A DNA stretch of 64,000 nt from Corydoras sp. C115 (Eukaryota; Chordata; Actinopteri; Siluriformes; Callichthyidae). The stretch is from positions 1,260,501 to 1,324,500 of the forward strand of contig JAFMOC010000050.1 in the NCBI GenBank assembly GCA_019802505.1. Reading direction: 5' to 3'. The position numbers and the translations under genes were made by a program. A model generated the notes under the pieces. The model ran no database searches. It saw only the letters and a program-made list of their open reading frames with translations, and was not told where the DNA came from. How positions within the stretch are numbered: the stretch's first letter is position 1; each line of letters begins with the position of its first letter. Positions 1 to 11,553 of the stretch are shown in pieces.

Positions 1-109
1 GCACATACTCATGTTTTGGACTGTGGGAAAATAGAAACTCTGGCCAGATTGGGATTCGAACCTGGAATCCCCGGTGCTGAGAGGAGAACATGCTAACCAC
101 TTATTAGCA
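1..109 (-). mobile_element. V-SINE, head half, cut by window edge
   Basis: Reads as the complement of the SINE head: the 'gactgtggga' block, then the B-box complement 'gggattcgaacc', then 'gagaacatgctaaccac'. Only the tRNA-like end and part of the central domain are in the window. Confidence 0.8.
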
Positions 110-230
110 GTCAGATGCCAATGTCATTTTTCTTCACTCTAATGATTGTGGTACACATTTCCTATTTCTAAATAAATTTTTGATTAGTGGATTGTGTAAT
201 CATATTCATGTAGGTTTTATTTTATATAAT

Positions 231-245
231 GTGTGTGTGTGTGTG

Positions 246-318
<73 letters not shown>
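231..318. repeat. (GT)n then (TA)n microsatellite
   Basis: A short GT run is followed by about 35 uninterrupted TA units, then TAAA and ACAC runs. It lies 5' of an inverted V-SINE. Confidence 0.95.
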
Positions 319-328
<10 letters not shown>

Positions 329-380
329 TAAACACACAAACACACATACATGCACACACAGTATATACATAGTATACACT

Positions 381-617
381 AATCCTTTACTAGGGTCATG
401 GTGGCGTTCCCGTGGAGAGAACGTTTTGGGCGCTGGGCAGATACATTTATGACATGGTACCAATCTATCACTGGGCACACTCACTCTCACAGATACACAC
501 ACTATATGGGGCAACCCGGAGAAACCCCGTTCGGGCACAGGGAGAACATGGAAACTCCACTAAGACTGGGATTTGAACCTGGATCCCCAGCGAACATGCT
601 AACCAATAAGCCACCTG
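381..617 (-). mobile_element. V-SINE with internal deletion
   Basis: Starts with 'tcctttactagggtc', the complement of the SINE 3' region, and ends at 'aaccaataagccacc' in the A-box complement. At about 235 bp it lacks part of the central domain (no 'tttttggactgtggg' block). Confidence 0.8.
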
Positions 618-758
618 CAGTGTTACTGCAGTGCAGAGATTCATCTACCACCAAAATAATACACACATTATGGCAGTGCTGTAAGCTGCCTGACGATCAG
701 AAGTTACAGTGTAGTTCAGTTTGCTAGGAAAGTAAACTTTAGAACAATAAAGATTGGC

Positions 759-870
759 ACCATGTCCTGGGTGTATCTGCCCAGCGCCCGAAATGTTCTC
801 CCCTGGATGGGCATGAGGAACCCCCCCGCGACCCTAACAGAGGATAAGGCAGAAGATAATGGATGGATGG
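759..870 (+). mobile_element. V-SINE 3' end
   Basis: 5'-truncated copy that keeps 'tgtcctgggtgtatctgccc', the C-rich segment and a (GGAT)n tail. Confidence 0.85.
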
Positions 871-1800
871 ATTTTATCAGGATCTAAAAAATATAACAGT
901 GTAACTGCAGTGTTGTCCACAAAAATAATAGTGTAAACAATATTAACATAATATAAATGAAAGTGTCAGAGTCCTGATCCAGTGCAGTGAGTATTTGAGT
1001 GATGGGCATTGATCTATTAGGCCTATTAAAAATGTACAGTTTCAATGGTGATGGCTTTACACTTTATTAAGGTATTTTTCTAAAAACAGTGATCACACGA
1101 TGTTCTCTGCAACCTATCACAACTTGTTTTTCCCGGTTTCTGGATCAAATCTCTTCGAAATTTATTTTGACATGTCTGGTCCAGTTGTTCTCAGGGTCTC
1201 TGCTGTCTGATCAAACGCAAAAAGCGAACGAGTTTGTGACAACTCTCTCGCTCCCTCTCATCTCTGTGGGAATCTAGCAGAGGCTTTTTTTCCCTCCCTC
1301 CCGAGCCCACCTGGCCTTGTCTAAATCAGCGACGGCTCTGAATCGGTAATGAGGCCCCAGTGAAGGTAGCGCCCACGTTTTCAGCGTCATATTTTATCCT
1401 CTTGATCCCTTCTCCCGGCAAAGTCTGGTTTCAACCAGTCATGTTATTGTTGGAGAACGTTTGCTTCAGACTTTCCTTTTTGTGCTTTTTTTTCACTCGT
1501 TTTTATGCTTTTTAAAACTTTTCTCCCATCCTACGATGGCCTGCTGGGTTCATATTGGTAGTTGCTTTTCAACTTTAGTCCCACTGTGGCCTCGAGATGC
1601 GCCAAATCGGTTGCTGAATAAAAATATTCCCTGTATTTTTCTCTTTTTTATGTATTTATTTATTTTTCATCTCATCCAGGAGTACATGTTCCTCCCAAGC
1701 CTCTCTCTTCCCCACTCACTTTAGGTGATTCTTAAAAAGCACCTCTGCAAGATTGCCTATCCTTATAAGGCAATAAACATCACTTCAATGCCTCAGAGGC
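871..1800. other. Non-repetitive spacer
   Basis: No recognisable repeat, and no reading frame beyond chance length. The part at about 1295-1400 has higher GC and mixed composition. Pyrimidine-rich sequence dominates 1480-1720. Function not assignable. Confidence 0.4.
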
Positions 1801-1801
1801 T

Positions 1802-1811
1802 TACTTACTTA

Positions 1812-1882
<71 letters not shown>
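1802..1882. repeat. (TTAC)n and (TA)n microsatellite
   Basis: Three TTAC units run into about 34 TA units. Confidence 0.95.
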
Positions 1883-1887
<5 letters not shown>

Positions 1888-2890
1888 GTGAATAATCTCT
1901 CACTGCGGTGTTATATCACCCAACCCCTGTTTAAACAGTAAAAGCATTTCTTCTAAGAAAAGGAAAGGCAAGTGGAACCCCTGTTGTTATACTTAAAAAG
2001 CAATGGGCGGGATGCTTTCACAGCTGGAGAGAAATAGCATAACAAATAATGCATGGACGGCTGGTTTAGCACCTCTTCTCTGATATAGGAATAAGAATAA
2101 ATCGCCAAACTACATATTCAGTGAGCTGCATAAACAGGTAGGTTATGTAGTGCACCACGCATTCTGCAATCTCTAATCTCCCAACCTTTACTCCTACACA
2201 GAAAGAAAGTTGTTCTCGTGCTGCTGCGAAGCTCGCTTCTCCATAAAATATGAATAATGTGAAACAAAAATGTCATTTTCCCTCATTATATTATTTGCCT
2301 GATCTGATAACTCTTCCTAAATCCTATTTTGGGGTCCAATTTACCACAATTTCCTCTACATTTGCTTCCCAGGCATCACAGAAACAGCCCTGTTTAACCA
2401 TTTGCTTAGCTCTCTGTTGATTGGATCGGCGAAGATCGCAAGGCCTTGCCTGCCACAGCACATCTATCACTCCTTAGCATTAGTGTACAGAGGACCAATT
2501 AGCAAACCTCAAAGGCTCTCGGCGTCAGAAGTGCATGCCTTCGATTCGTCTGTGACCTCGCTGCAGTTACCTTGCATGCGCAGCTAAATGTCAAATAAGC
2601 AGCTACAAGATCTTTAGCATAATTACGCGGTAATGAATATCAGAGCCGGGCCGACGAGCCTTGATGTGTAGACATTGACAGAATCTGCACAAAGATGACA
2701 GAAGCCATTCATCATTAGATGGATAGCCGAACACAAGGATAAATCAAAATAGTGAACGGTATATATTAATTTAGTGACTGTTCTGCATATCATATGGCAA
2801 TTCCAGTGGACACTCATTGGTTTTTAATAGGCGACCGTGCTCGGAAAACATATTTTCATAAATAAATAGTATTATGAGATGGGGAGTTTT
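1883..2890. other. Non-repetitive spacer, possible regulatory sequence
   Basis: No transposon signature found. The 2390-2760 part has balanced composition with homeodomain-like 'aattac' and 'taatga' motifs. Reading frames here are short and lack any recognisable protein pattern. Confidence 0.3.
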
Positions 2891-2892
2891 GG

Positions 2893-2985
2893 TTCTTGAG
2901 TCTGATTGGTTGAGCCATTCGTCCAGCCGTGATATTATTATGACATGATACATTCGTATCAATGCGTGAGATACAAAACATTTTC
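2893..2985. mobile_element. Fragment of dispersed family C
   Basis: Carries 'tctgattggttgagcc', 'gtccag' and 'caatgcgtgagatac', in the same order as at 18760, 34400, 47190 and 60880. Family C is my label for a DNA-transposon-like repeat I could not name. Confidence 0.6.
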
Positions 2986-3008
2986 AATTATGTACCATAA
3001 ATAGAAAT

Positions 3009-3268
3009 ATGCAAGGCATGGTGGTGTAGTGGTTAGTATGTTTGCCTCTGAGCGCTGGGGATCCAGGTTCGAATCCCAATCTGGGAGGAGTTTCTATTTT
3101 CCCTCTGTGTCCATGTTTCCTCCACAATTAAAACCTTGAATGATTCAAGATAAATTACCCCATATAGGTAAGTTGCCCCATATAGTGTGTGTCTTTTGTG
3201 TCTGTGTGAGTGAGTGTGCCCAGCGATAGACTGGCAACCTGTCCTGGTTTTATTTGCCAAGCGGCCAA
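3009..3268 (+). mobile_element. V-SINE, 3' truncated into (CA)n
   Basis: Head 'ggtggtgtagtggttag' and B box 'ggttcgaatccc' are clear. The copy runs to 'ctggcaacctgtcctgg' and then degrades before the CA tract. Confidence 0.85.
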
Positions 3269-3294
3269 AACGTTATCCCATAAGAAAAAAAAAC

Positions 3295-3295
3295 A

Positions 3296-3368
<73 letters not shown>
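3295..3368. repeat. (CA)n microsatellite
   Basis: About 36 uninterrupted CA units at the 3' edge of a V-SINE. Confidence 0.95.
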
Positions 3369-3370
<2 letters not shown>

Positions 3371-3414
3371 ATCCTAGTTGAGGGTTATGAATATAAAGAT
3401 ATGAAGATAATTAA

Positions 3415-3600
3415 TGAATGAAATTGAAACACAAAAAAATTTAAACAGCAAGTGTTCCCTTTAAAAAACAGACAAGATTACTTTATACTAAAATAATACT
3501 GTTTTAAGTAAACATTTATGAATCAAACCTTTTACAAACATTGCTGTCAAGCATTTACAGCCCAGATGTGAATACTGCGGAGAAAAAGATAAATCATGCG
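3415..3600. mobile_element. Family C internal segment, copy 1
   Basis: The segment from 3533, 'ttgctgtcaagcatttaca' to 'ataaatcatgcg', recurs at 4264-4344. Both copies are followed at once by a V-SINE. Confidence 0.55.
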
Positions 3601-3836
3601 CTTAGTGATTAGCACGTCCGCCTCTCAGCGCTGGGGAACCAGGTTAGAATCCCAATCTAGGTGGAGTTTGATGTTCTCTCCATGTCCGGGTGGGTTCTTT
3701 CTGGGTTCTCTGATTTCCTCCTATAGTCCAAAAACATGGATTCAAGATAAATAGAATATTCTAAATTGCCCCATATAGAGTGTGTTTGTGTGTGTGTGTG
3801 TGTGTGTCTGTGTGAGTGTATATAGGGAACCCCTCT
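3598..3836 (+). mobile_element. V-SINE in family C copy 1
   Basis: Begins inside the A box ('cttagtgattagcacg'). B box 'ggttagaatccc' has one change. A GT run replaces part of the 3' half. Confidence 0.8.
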
Positions 3837-3837
3837 C

Positions 3838-4345
3838 CCCTTTCGAATATAAAGATATGAAGATAATAAATGAATTAATGAACTTCATTACAGTCTAATT
3901 GTCTATTTTTTCAAATTATGTTAGACAAAATATATTTTGCTTTGAGTAAACACATTTATCAATCAAACTTTTTTTTATTATGAAAATAGTGATAAACTAG
4001 AAATGAACCTGAACACACCTCATTTCGAGATGCCACGCCCATTGGGGTAGATATATTCACAAGCAGATTTATGAATGCAACTTTTTTACTGTTTTATTAA
4101 AGAAATATTTGACTTGAGGTTGTATGTTATGGTAAATAAATCATAAGAAAGAGCTGTAACGGCACTCTGTTATGCGCTATGTCTAACAACACCTGTTTCT
4201 TGTGATTTATTCACAGTAATGCACGACCTCTCTCATACCCTATTGCTTTATCACATTTATTTTTACAAATGTTGCCGTCAAGCATTTACATCCGGATGTC
4301 GGTACTTCAGTGAAAACAATGCTGATAACTGCATAAATCATGCGG
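3838..4345. mobile_element. Family C segment with hairpin, copy 2
   Basis: Contains the complementary pair 'gtaaataaatcataagaaag' near 4132 and 'tttcttgtgatttattcac' near 4196. These would fold as a hairpin with a ~45 bp loop. The 3' part repeats 3533-3600. Confidence 0.55.
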
Positions 4346-4556
4346 TTGCTTTGTAGTTAGGACGCCCGGTTTCCTCCCACAGTCCAAAAACATGGTTTCA
4401 AGGTGAATTGGCTGCTCTAACTTGCCCTTACCTAATTTGCCCCATATAGTGTGTGTGAAAGTTCTAGGTGTGGCCGCCCAGAACCAGAACTATTCTCCAC
4501 TGGATAGGCAAGAAGACCACACACGTGACCCTAATATAGGCTTAAGAGCTCAATAT
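4345..4556 (+). mobile_element. V-SINE in family C copy 2
   Basis: The head is damaged and the B-box region deleted, so it jumps from 'gttaggacgcc' to 'cggtttcctcccacagtcc'. The 3' part is degenerate but ends in the usual 'gaccctaatatagg'. Confidence 0.7.
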
Positions 4557-4672
4557 AATGTGATGAGATGAATATATTGTGTTTGCGCTGAATTTTTAAA
4601 TTTTATTTTATTTTGAGATATGGAACTCTCATGCAGTATAATATGATTCTATGAAATGATCCAAGAGCAATA

Positions 4673-5028
4673 ATCCATCCATCCATCCATCCATCCATTA
4701 TCATCCGCTTTATCCTCTACTAGGGTCGGGGGGGGGGGGGGTTCCCCATGTCCATCCAGGGGAGAACGTCTTGGGCGCTGAGCAGATACACCCAGGACAG
4801 GGTGCCAATCTATCACTGGGCACACACTCACTCACACAAACACACTCTTTATGGGGCAATTTGGAGGATACAATTGACCTTGATCAATGTTTTTGGACTG
4901 TGGGAGGAAACCGAAGAACCCGGAGGAAACCCACACGGATAAGCCAATCCACCCAGATTGGCATTTGAACCGGGAATCCCTAGTGCTGAGAGGAGAACAT
5001 GCTAACCACTAAGCCACTGTGCCGCCCA
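4673..5028 (-). mobile_element. V-SINE, near full length
   Basis: Runs from the (CCAT)n tail complement to 'aagccactgtgccgcc'. Includes a 14-G run (4728-4741) where the consensus has a short C tract on the sense strand. Confidence 0.95.
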
Positions 5029-5530
5029 AGAGCAATAATGCTTTTTTATAAATGCTTTTTGAATATAATTACAACTTCTACTTCGTCTTCCTGCGAGCTG
5101 CTGTTATACAATTTTACTGCTTGGTATGGAATTTCTGAAGCGCTGCATGCTACATGTCGCTCACACTGCTATGCACTGAAGCTAACCGTAAAGAGCAAAT
5201 CTTCCCGTCTTGTTGTGCTACCATACCGAAGCGATTTCTGACAGTCAGTGCAGAGGCATATCGACAGAACCAGTGCATGTTAGTACGATACGGGGCACCA
5301 GTTTGAGAACCGCTTTCAATTTCCACACATTTGCAGAGAACCGTTTTCTGAATTTAGTTTTTTTGTTTGGATTTCCTTCGTTTTTCCTCCAAAAGTTTTT
5401 TTCGCTTTCATTTTAGTTCATCCATTGGCAAGCTTCTGGTAAGATTTTGAACTTTGGTATGTTTTCCACATTAGCTATCATGATATAGACAACTTTACAG
5501 GTTTTTATTTCTTCTTGTCCTTTTTTTCCT

Positions 5531-5562
<32 letters not shown>

Positions 5563-5717
5563 CAACCTTTGGATTTTGGCATGTTCTCCACATTAGCATA
5601 GTCAGCTTTTTTTAAATAGCAAACATCTTAACGGGTTTTTATTTCTTCTAATTCTTTTCGTGCCATCGACAAGCCATGTTAAAATCAAATCATAATGATG
5701 TAAGTGTGTGTGTGTGT
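5029..5717. other. AT-rich spacer
   Basis: No repeat family recognised. 5430-5530 and 5560-5650 share a similar T-rich pattern ('tttggtatgttttccacatt' and 'tttggcatgttctccacatt'), so there may be an old local duplication of about 120 bp. Confidence 0.35.
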
Positions 5718-5768
5718 TTCAAACAATGGATTGGCGCGCTGTCCTGAGTCTATCTGCTCAGCGTCAGG
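5718..5768 (+). mobile_element. V-SINE fragment
   Basis: Only the segment matching 'gattggcgccctgtcctggg' through 'tctgcccagcgcc' is left. Confidence 0.55.
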
Positions 5769-6084
5769 TAGGCTTGGGGAACCTGGCTGGTTGATCTGCC
5801 GTCATCGCCTCTTGCAGCTCGTTGCCAGATCTCTCCCCATGGCACGTGCTGTTACTGGTTATAAAGTGCGCACACATTCATCATGCGAAGACACATCAGG
5901 TGCATTAATTTTCACTAATAGAAGTTCATTACCACTGGCTCCGCCCTCTCCCCCAGCACTACTGCGCCCTGTCACAATGCCTTCTGAGCAGATTCTGGAT
6001 GCAGATTCTGGATTCTTTTGCGCCTCCCCGATTATTGCTGCGACAAACCTTGAGTCTGGCACTTTCGCTTCAATACATGGTTTG

Positions 6085-6366
6085 GTTGGTGGATTATTCC
6101 CATCCCAGCAGTGTCACTTAGGTGTTTAAATGAAATTACAGCAGCACTGCTGCACCAAAACCCTCTCACCAGATCAGTGTCACTGCAGAACTGACAATAA
6201 AACAATCCATCTCCCAAATTATACCTGTTCAGCGATGGTCCTGACCACCAGAGAACCAACAGGGAAGTAACAAAAATCAAAGAAAACAGATGGATCTATA
6301 TGGTAAATGGAGGAAATAGACAATGAAGAAAGAAGGATGTCCAAACTTTTAACTGGTACTGTGTAT
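6085..6366. mobile_element. Foldback MITE (family M), right two-thirds
   Basis: Contains the family core 'cagcagtgtcactta', 'cagcagcactgctgc' and 'tgatggtcctgacca'-like arms. Ends in 'ccaaacttttaactggtact', close to the terminal repeat of the copies at 38130 and 41430. The left arm is missing. Confidence 0.75.
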
Positions 6367-7019
6367 ACAATTAAAAATACACAAACCATTGATTAATAAT
6401 GTCCATTCTCATTTTCAGCACAACTCTGGCTTAGGAAGATATTTATTTCCTAATTTGTGTGATAAGTGTGTCTAATTTCGAAGGCTGGATACCTAAAAGC
6501 ATTCATTTTTGGACTACTTTCATCATAAACACTCGACTGGGCTGTTTCTTTATAAATACTCCTTTGAATAAGGCCTGAAAATGCAGCTGACGTTTGACTT
6601 AATTTGCAGGATGCTAATTGCATGTCCTTCAGAGACATCGTTACCCATAATTTATTGTGCAAATATGCAATTAACATAGCAAACACATAGCAACACCACA
6701 GTGAGCATTGGGGTATCAACTAATGGAATGTTTATTTATAAATGTAAATAGAGGTTATTTGTTTTGGTATTTTAGACCATTTATTTGAATTTTGTTAGAG
6801 CTGTAAATTTTGGTGTAGCTTTGGGTTTTTAATGTATACGTATTTTTATTTTTTATTAACACACACTTTGAACATGGGTGTAAAAAGCCATATATATATA
6901 AATACTTATGTTATGTTTCTAGTATGTAACATAAGTACCTTAAGTAAACCCAAAAGACTTATTTTAGCGATCATTACTAAGTCATAAACCATTGTGTCTT
7001 TGCTATGATAATGGAATTA
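6367..7019. other. AT-rich spacer
   Basis: No repeat or coding signature recognised. The only long frame, on the minus strand at 6450-6719, has no recognisable pattern. Confidence 0.35.
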
Positions 7020-7345
7020 AAATTATGCCTTGCACATTCCTTGTAAAAGCTAAGTGCAGCCTGACTTTGGTGGATTGCTATTTCAACTGCACAACTTTCA
7101 ATTATTGCATTAATTTGGTATTTTGTTTATTGTTGATTAAAAGCATAGCTGCATAGCTGCCAACTGACACACGCTATGGGTTTGTGCACTGCTGTGTGTC
7201 CCATGTGTGGGTAACAAGTGGGGTGTAGGCCTTCTGTGCTGATAATTTACCACCAAGATTGGGATAAACGAATGTTGCCGTCCAGAGAGGCTGCTTTCAG
7301 TTAGCGGTGCACCTGTGTTTTTTGTTGCCAAGATAGCAATAAACT
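7020..7345. mobile_element. hAT-like DNA transposon fragment, copy 1
   Basis: Shares ordered blocks with 25640-26110: 'ggattgctatttcaactgcac', 'ttgttgatt', 'ccaactgacac', 'atgggtttgt' and 'gctgataattt'. The '...ggattgctatttcaa...' stretch resembles the 5' end of fish hAT elements as I remember it, so the class is inferred. Confidence 0.5.
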
Positions 7346-7354
7346 AGAAATGAA

Positions 7355-7450
7355 CCTGTGCAGGGTGTATCTGCTCAGCGCCCGAGATGTTCTCCATGGG
7401 GAACCCCCATAATCCCTAGTATAGGATTAAGAGGAAGATAATGAGATGAA
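7355..7450 (+). mobile_element. V-SINE 3' end
   Basis: 5'-truncated at 'cagggtgtatctgctcag'. Ends 'gaagataatgagatga' in place of a GGAT tail. Confidence 0.8.
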
Positions 7451-8610
7451 ATTATATTTTTTACAGTGACTCGTATAGGTTTCATGTTTAAAATGCCAAA
7501 CCTTACATATATAAAAAGAGAATACTGCTTATTTTAATATACATGTCATATACAACAAAAACGGGGTATAATAGGTATTTTGTAAATTTATCTGCAGTTA
7601 TAGATGTGTGAGATGCATTTACAAATGCATGATGCTGGGTTAATATTCAGTAATATTTTATATTGTGTTTTTTATAAGTAATACCATAATAATACCAAAT
7701 ATAATACCAAACCACAGCATTTAAATTTTAATTGTATTGGCATTTTTTTATTTTATTTTTTTTAAAGAAAAAACTTGTATTTCTGTTCTTATTTTGGAAT
7801 GACCCGTGCTTCTAATTAATGTAAAAAATATGATAATCCTGTAACGTGCTGTAACAGCCACTAAATCACAATACAAACTGGATAAACCAGAGCCATACAT
7901 TCAACAATGTTTTTAAAATTAAATTCTAAAATCTATTTAAAATAAGAAAATGTAACAGTAGAACCTTCACAAGGCTGATCGACATAAATCAATGAAAGCT
8001 GGGTGTTTTTAAACCAAATGATTTTTTATAACTGTTCAATGTAGACTTTTGTGCAAGCACTCCGGCACAATAAAGCAGAGCACAGCCATTTTTCTGTCGG
8101 TGAAGCCTTCCTGTAAGTCGCCATTGTAATTTTTTTTTTTCACTTAACACATTTCCTAGCCATGTGAATCAGCTTCCTCACCATGACTACCCCAAAACCC
8201 TTATGAGCAATGTCAAAAAATGCTAGCTGAGGCTTGTGAAAAGGACTCAACTAAATGAAATGAGTCATGAAAATTGCGGTAAGCTGGGAAGAAAAATCCA
8301 GAAAAACGTTAAAAAAAAAATAACTGCTCTCTGGTTATCTTTTAGTTATTAATTAATTAATGATGATTAATAACACATCTGACATACTTACTCTTTGGGA
8401 TCCTGTGAAAGTTTATGTACGCTTTACAGTCACCAAGAAGTGACCAGTTACATTTGAATTAAAAGTAAATTAATTTTTTTTAGGAAATCAGACAGGTTAC
8501 AGGTACAAAATTTTTGCCTTATAGTCAAATAAATAAAGAATAAAGGATAGAAATACTACTAATAATAATAATCAGCGTGTCAATAAACTGCAATATAGAA
8601 TATATAAAAT
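7451..8610. other. AT-rich spacer
   Basis: More than 1.1 kb with no transposon landmark and no long frame. Contains short poly-T and poly-A runs only. Confidence 0.4.
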
Positions 8611-8611
8611 A

Positions 8612-8839
8612 TGCGTTGGGCAGATACACCCAATCAATTGCTGGGTACACTCATTCACACATGCACACAAACACAAACCATATGGGGCAATTTGGAACAT
8701 TAAATTTATCTTGAATCAGTACAGTAGACAGTAGAAGGAAACCAGAGAACCTAGAGGAAACCCACGCTGACACGGGGAGAACATGGAGTGGAACCCCAGC
8801 AGTGAGCGGTGAACATGCTTTGCACCACTTTGCCACCCT
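8612..8839 (-). mobile_element. V-SINE lacking its 3' end
   Basis: Starts at 'gcgttgggcagatacaccca' and ends at 'ctttgccaccctt'. The B-box complement is damaged (no 'ggttcgaat'). Confidence 0.8.
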
Positions 8840-8844
8840 TTATT

Positions 8845-8911
<67 letters not shown>
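8838..8911. repeat. (TA)n microsatellite
   Basis: About 36 TA units lie between a V-SINE head and a LINE 3' end. Confidence 0.95.
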
Positions 8912-8917
<6 letters not shown>

Positions 8918-9161
8918 GTATATTTATTTATTTATTTTATTTATTTATTTTTTCTACATTATTGCACTGAATTATTGCACCTACTGTATAATTGTTATAG
9001 CACACAAGCTATAATATTATATACTGAGAGAGGAGTTGTAGAGCTTGATAGCCACAGGTAGGAATGACCTCCTGTGGCTCTCTGTGGTGCATCGTGGGGG
9101 AATGAGTCTTAAGCTCAATGTGCTCCTGTGTCTTACCAATGTGTCGTACAGTGGGTGGGAG
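8912..9161 (-). pseudogene. LINE 3' end: reverse-transcriptase ORF C-terminus and tail
   Basis: Translating the minus strand from 9161 gives an open C-terminal segment that includes SHPLYDTLVRHRST and then RRSFLPVAIKLYNSS. This is the usual end of a fish non-LTR retrotransposon ORF2. Codons stay open to a TAA near 9002. An AT-rich 3' UTR with TTTA runs follows to 8912. Everything upstream (endonuclease, most of RT) is absent, so this is a 5'-truncated insertion. Clade uncertain. Confidence 0.65.
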
Positions 9162-9390
9162 GCATTGACCATAATATCCTTCGATTAGACAGCCACTAAA
9201 GGCCATTATGGTCAATGCCCCTGTCATCATGATAAAAACATCATTGAGCCCAGGCTTAGAACGAGCTAGTATGAAAATAATTGAAAAGGTCCACATTTTC
9301 GAATTTTGAATCGAGTGTGTTTATAGTCTAGTTTTTTCCCCTCTTGCGTATGTAATTGCATTTATACGAAAATACAAATTTGAACATCTC

Positions 9391-9630
9391 TCATCTCATT
9401 ATCTTCCGCTTTGTCCTATACCAGGGACTGCGGTCACGGGAGAAGGGGGGGGGGGGGGGGGGGGTTCACCATCACTGGTCACACGCTCACTAACTCACAC
9501 ACACACACACCATGAAGGGGCAATTTAGAGCAGCCAATTCACCTTGAAATGTTTTGGACACTGATTGGGATCCCCAGCACTGATCCCCAGGTGTATGACC
9601 TAACCAATATGCAACCATGGCGCCCCAAAT
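9391..9630 (-). mobile_element. V-SINE with 20-G run
   Basis: Runs from 'tctcattatcttccgc' to 'gcaaccatggcgcccc'. The G run at 9445-9464 is an expansion of the SINE C tract. The head is partly deleted. Confidence 0.85.
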
Positions 9631-10134
9631 TCAAACGTAAACTACTTAAATTTTGTAAAAAATACAACTACTACATTTTGTTATGGTCACATCACTGGGT
9701 ACATCAGTGGTTTTATATAATTTGTTTGTATTGCAATTACTGTGATTTTATTGATAAATAACAACCACGAAATGTATTTATTTATTCATTTAAGTCACGT
9801 CTAAATCAAGACCTCAGTGTTGCTGAAGCCCATTGCTGAGCCGTAGTGCTCAGTGTTTCTCACACTTACACTTTAACACCTATGTGGCAATTTTATTCCC
9901 ACAGATCACCTGATAAATCCCAATTTCACACTACAAAGATTCATTGAATCTGATATAAGTATTTTCCAGAGATGTGCTCCTACACATGCAACACAGAGCA
10001 TGAGAACACATATGCTTGTGCCAAACAGCTGGCAACATAAGTTGCCATCTGTGTAGCACAGGGCAAGATGTAAAAAAGGACAAATCATGGTGCATATTTC
10101 TGTCAAAAGTAATTGATTTTCTTAGTTATTGAAA
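9631..10134. other. Non-repetitive spacer
   Basis: No repeat family recognised. A small perfect stem, 'ggcaac' with 'gttgcc' around 4 nt, lies near 10030. Confidence 0.35.
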
Positions 10135-10136
10135 AG

Positions 10137-10257
<121 letters not shown>

Positions 10258-10383
10258 ATCCATCCATTATCTTCCGCTTTATCCTCTATTAGGGTCGCGG
10301 GGTTCCCCTGCCCATCCAGGGGAGAACGTCTCTGGTGCTCTATATGGGGCAATTTGGAGAACTCTGGATCCATGTTTTTGGAT
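10258..10383 (-). mobile_element. V-SINE 3' part
   Basis: Starts at the tail complement 'ccatccattatcttccgc'. Internally deleted between 'gagaacgtctc' and 'tatatggggcaa', and ends at 'catgtttttgga'. Confidence 0.85.
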
Positions 10384-10636
10384 ATACAGTATATATTGGT
10401 ATAAACTGGTACAATTTTAATATTACACATCTCATGGTCTCTCCAGTGTCTTGTTTCAAGCGGAGTTGTTTTTTATTTAGATTTTCTCCAACTTGCTGAA
10501 TTAAAATCCAATATGCTTACTTATTTTCTGTAAATATGTACACATGTCCACAACAAACATCATCAACACTGTTAGTAAAATTCTGATTGAATTAGTTTTG
10601 AGTACAACTAATGCAAATGTTTACAATTATGTACAC

Positions 10637-11178
10637 AGTACCATTCAAAACTCCTCCTTTTTTCTCCACTTATCGTCCATGTGATCAGGTCCACTTACTG
10701 TAAAGATGGACTTTGTAGTTCTTCATTTCCAGACTACAGTTCATCTGTTTGTGGACTACAGTACATACTGTTTACATCCCCTTTACTCTGTTCTCTGATG
10801 GTCAGAACCCCAATAGTACCACCACAAAGCAGGTGCTATTTAGTTGGTGTGTTATTCCTATCCCAGCAGTGTCACTGATGTGTTTAAATGAAACTACAGC
10901 AGCAGTGCTGCACTAAAACTCCCTCACTGCATCAGCGTCACTGCAGAACTGACAATAAACAATCCACCACCCAAATGATACCTGTTCTGTGATGGTCCTG
11001 ACCAACAGAGAACAGAGAACCAACAGGGGATGCACAAAAACAAAGAACACAGATAATTGTAATTGTAAAACTACAAAGTCCATTTATATGGTAATTGTAG
11101 GAAAAAGATAGCAAGACATAGCGTAACATAACACATACTGTATGTCTAATGATGAAAGATGTTCAGGCTTACAGTGTG
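10637..11178. mobile_element. Foldback MITE (family M), full copy
   Basis: Two imperfectly complementary arms ('actttgtagttct' near 10708 and 'aactacaaagtccat' near 11080; 'ctctgatggtcagaacc' and 'ggtcctgaccaacagag') flank a core with 'cagcagcagtgctgc'. Ends are degraded. No coding capacity. The paralogous ends 'gtcaaaagtttggacacac' suggest a Tc1/mariner origin (inference). Confidence 0.75.
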
Positions 11179-11205
11179 TATATGCAAAACTGGTTTTGAT
11201 GACTT

Positions 11206-11553
11206 TTATTCATTCATTATCTCCCGCTTTATCCTCTATTAGGGTCGGGGTGGGGTTCCCCATGCCCATCCAGGGGAGAACGTCTCGGGCGCTGGGCAGA
11301 TACACCCAGGACAGGGCGCCAATCCATCGCTGGGCACACACACACTCACACAGACACACTCTATATGGGGCAATTTTTGAGAATTCAATTGACTTGATCC
11401 ATGTTTTTGGACTGTGGGAGGAAACCGGAGAACCCGGAGGAAACCCACGCAGACACGGGGAGAACATGGAAACTCCACCCAGATGGGGATTCGAACCGGG
11501 AATCCCTAATGCTGAGAGGCGAACGTGCTATCCACTAAGCCACCGTGCCGCCG
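11206..11553 (-). mobile_element. V-SINE, near full length
   Basis: Intact from the ATTC-type tail complement to 'aagccaccgtgccgcc'. Flanks share 'gttttgatgactt' (11192 and 11553), a 13-bp target-site duplication. Confidence 0.95.

Noticed and set aside
3009..5028. Possible endogenous retrovirus or LTR element, because of repeated blocks
   Set aside because: The repeats are SINEs and family C pieces. No long terminal repeats, primer site, gag, pol or env sequence was found anywhere in the window.
5704..6129. 141-residue frame on the plus strand and an overlapping minus-strand frame
   Set aside because: It starts in a GT run and ends inside a foldback MITE. No domain is recognisable and opposed frames coexist.
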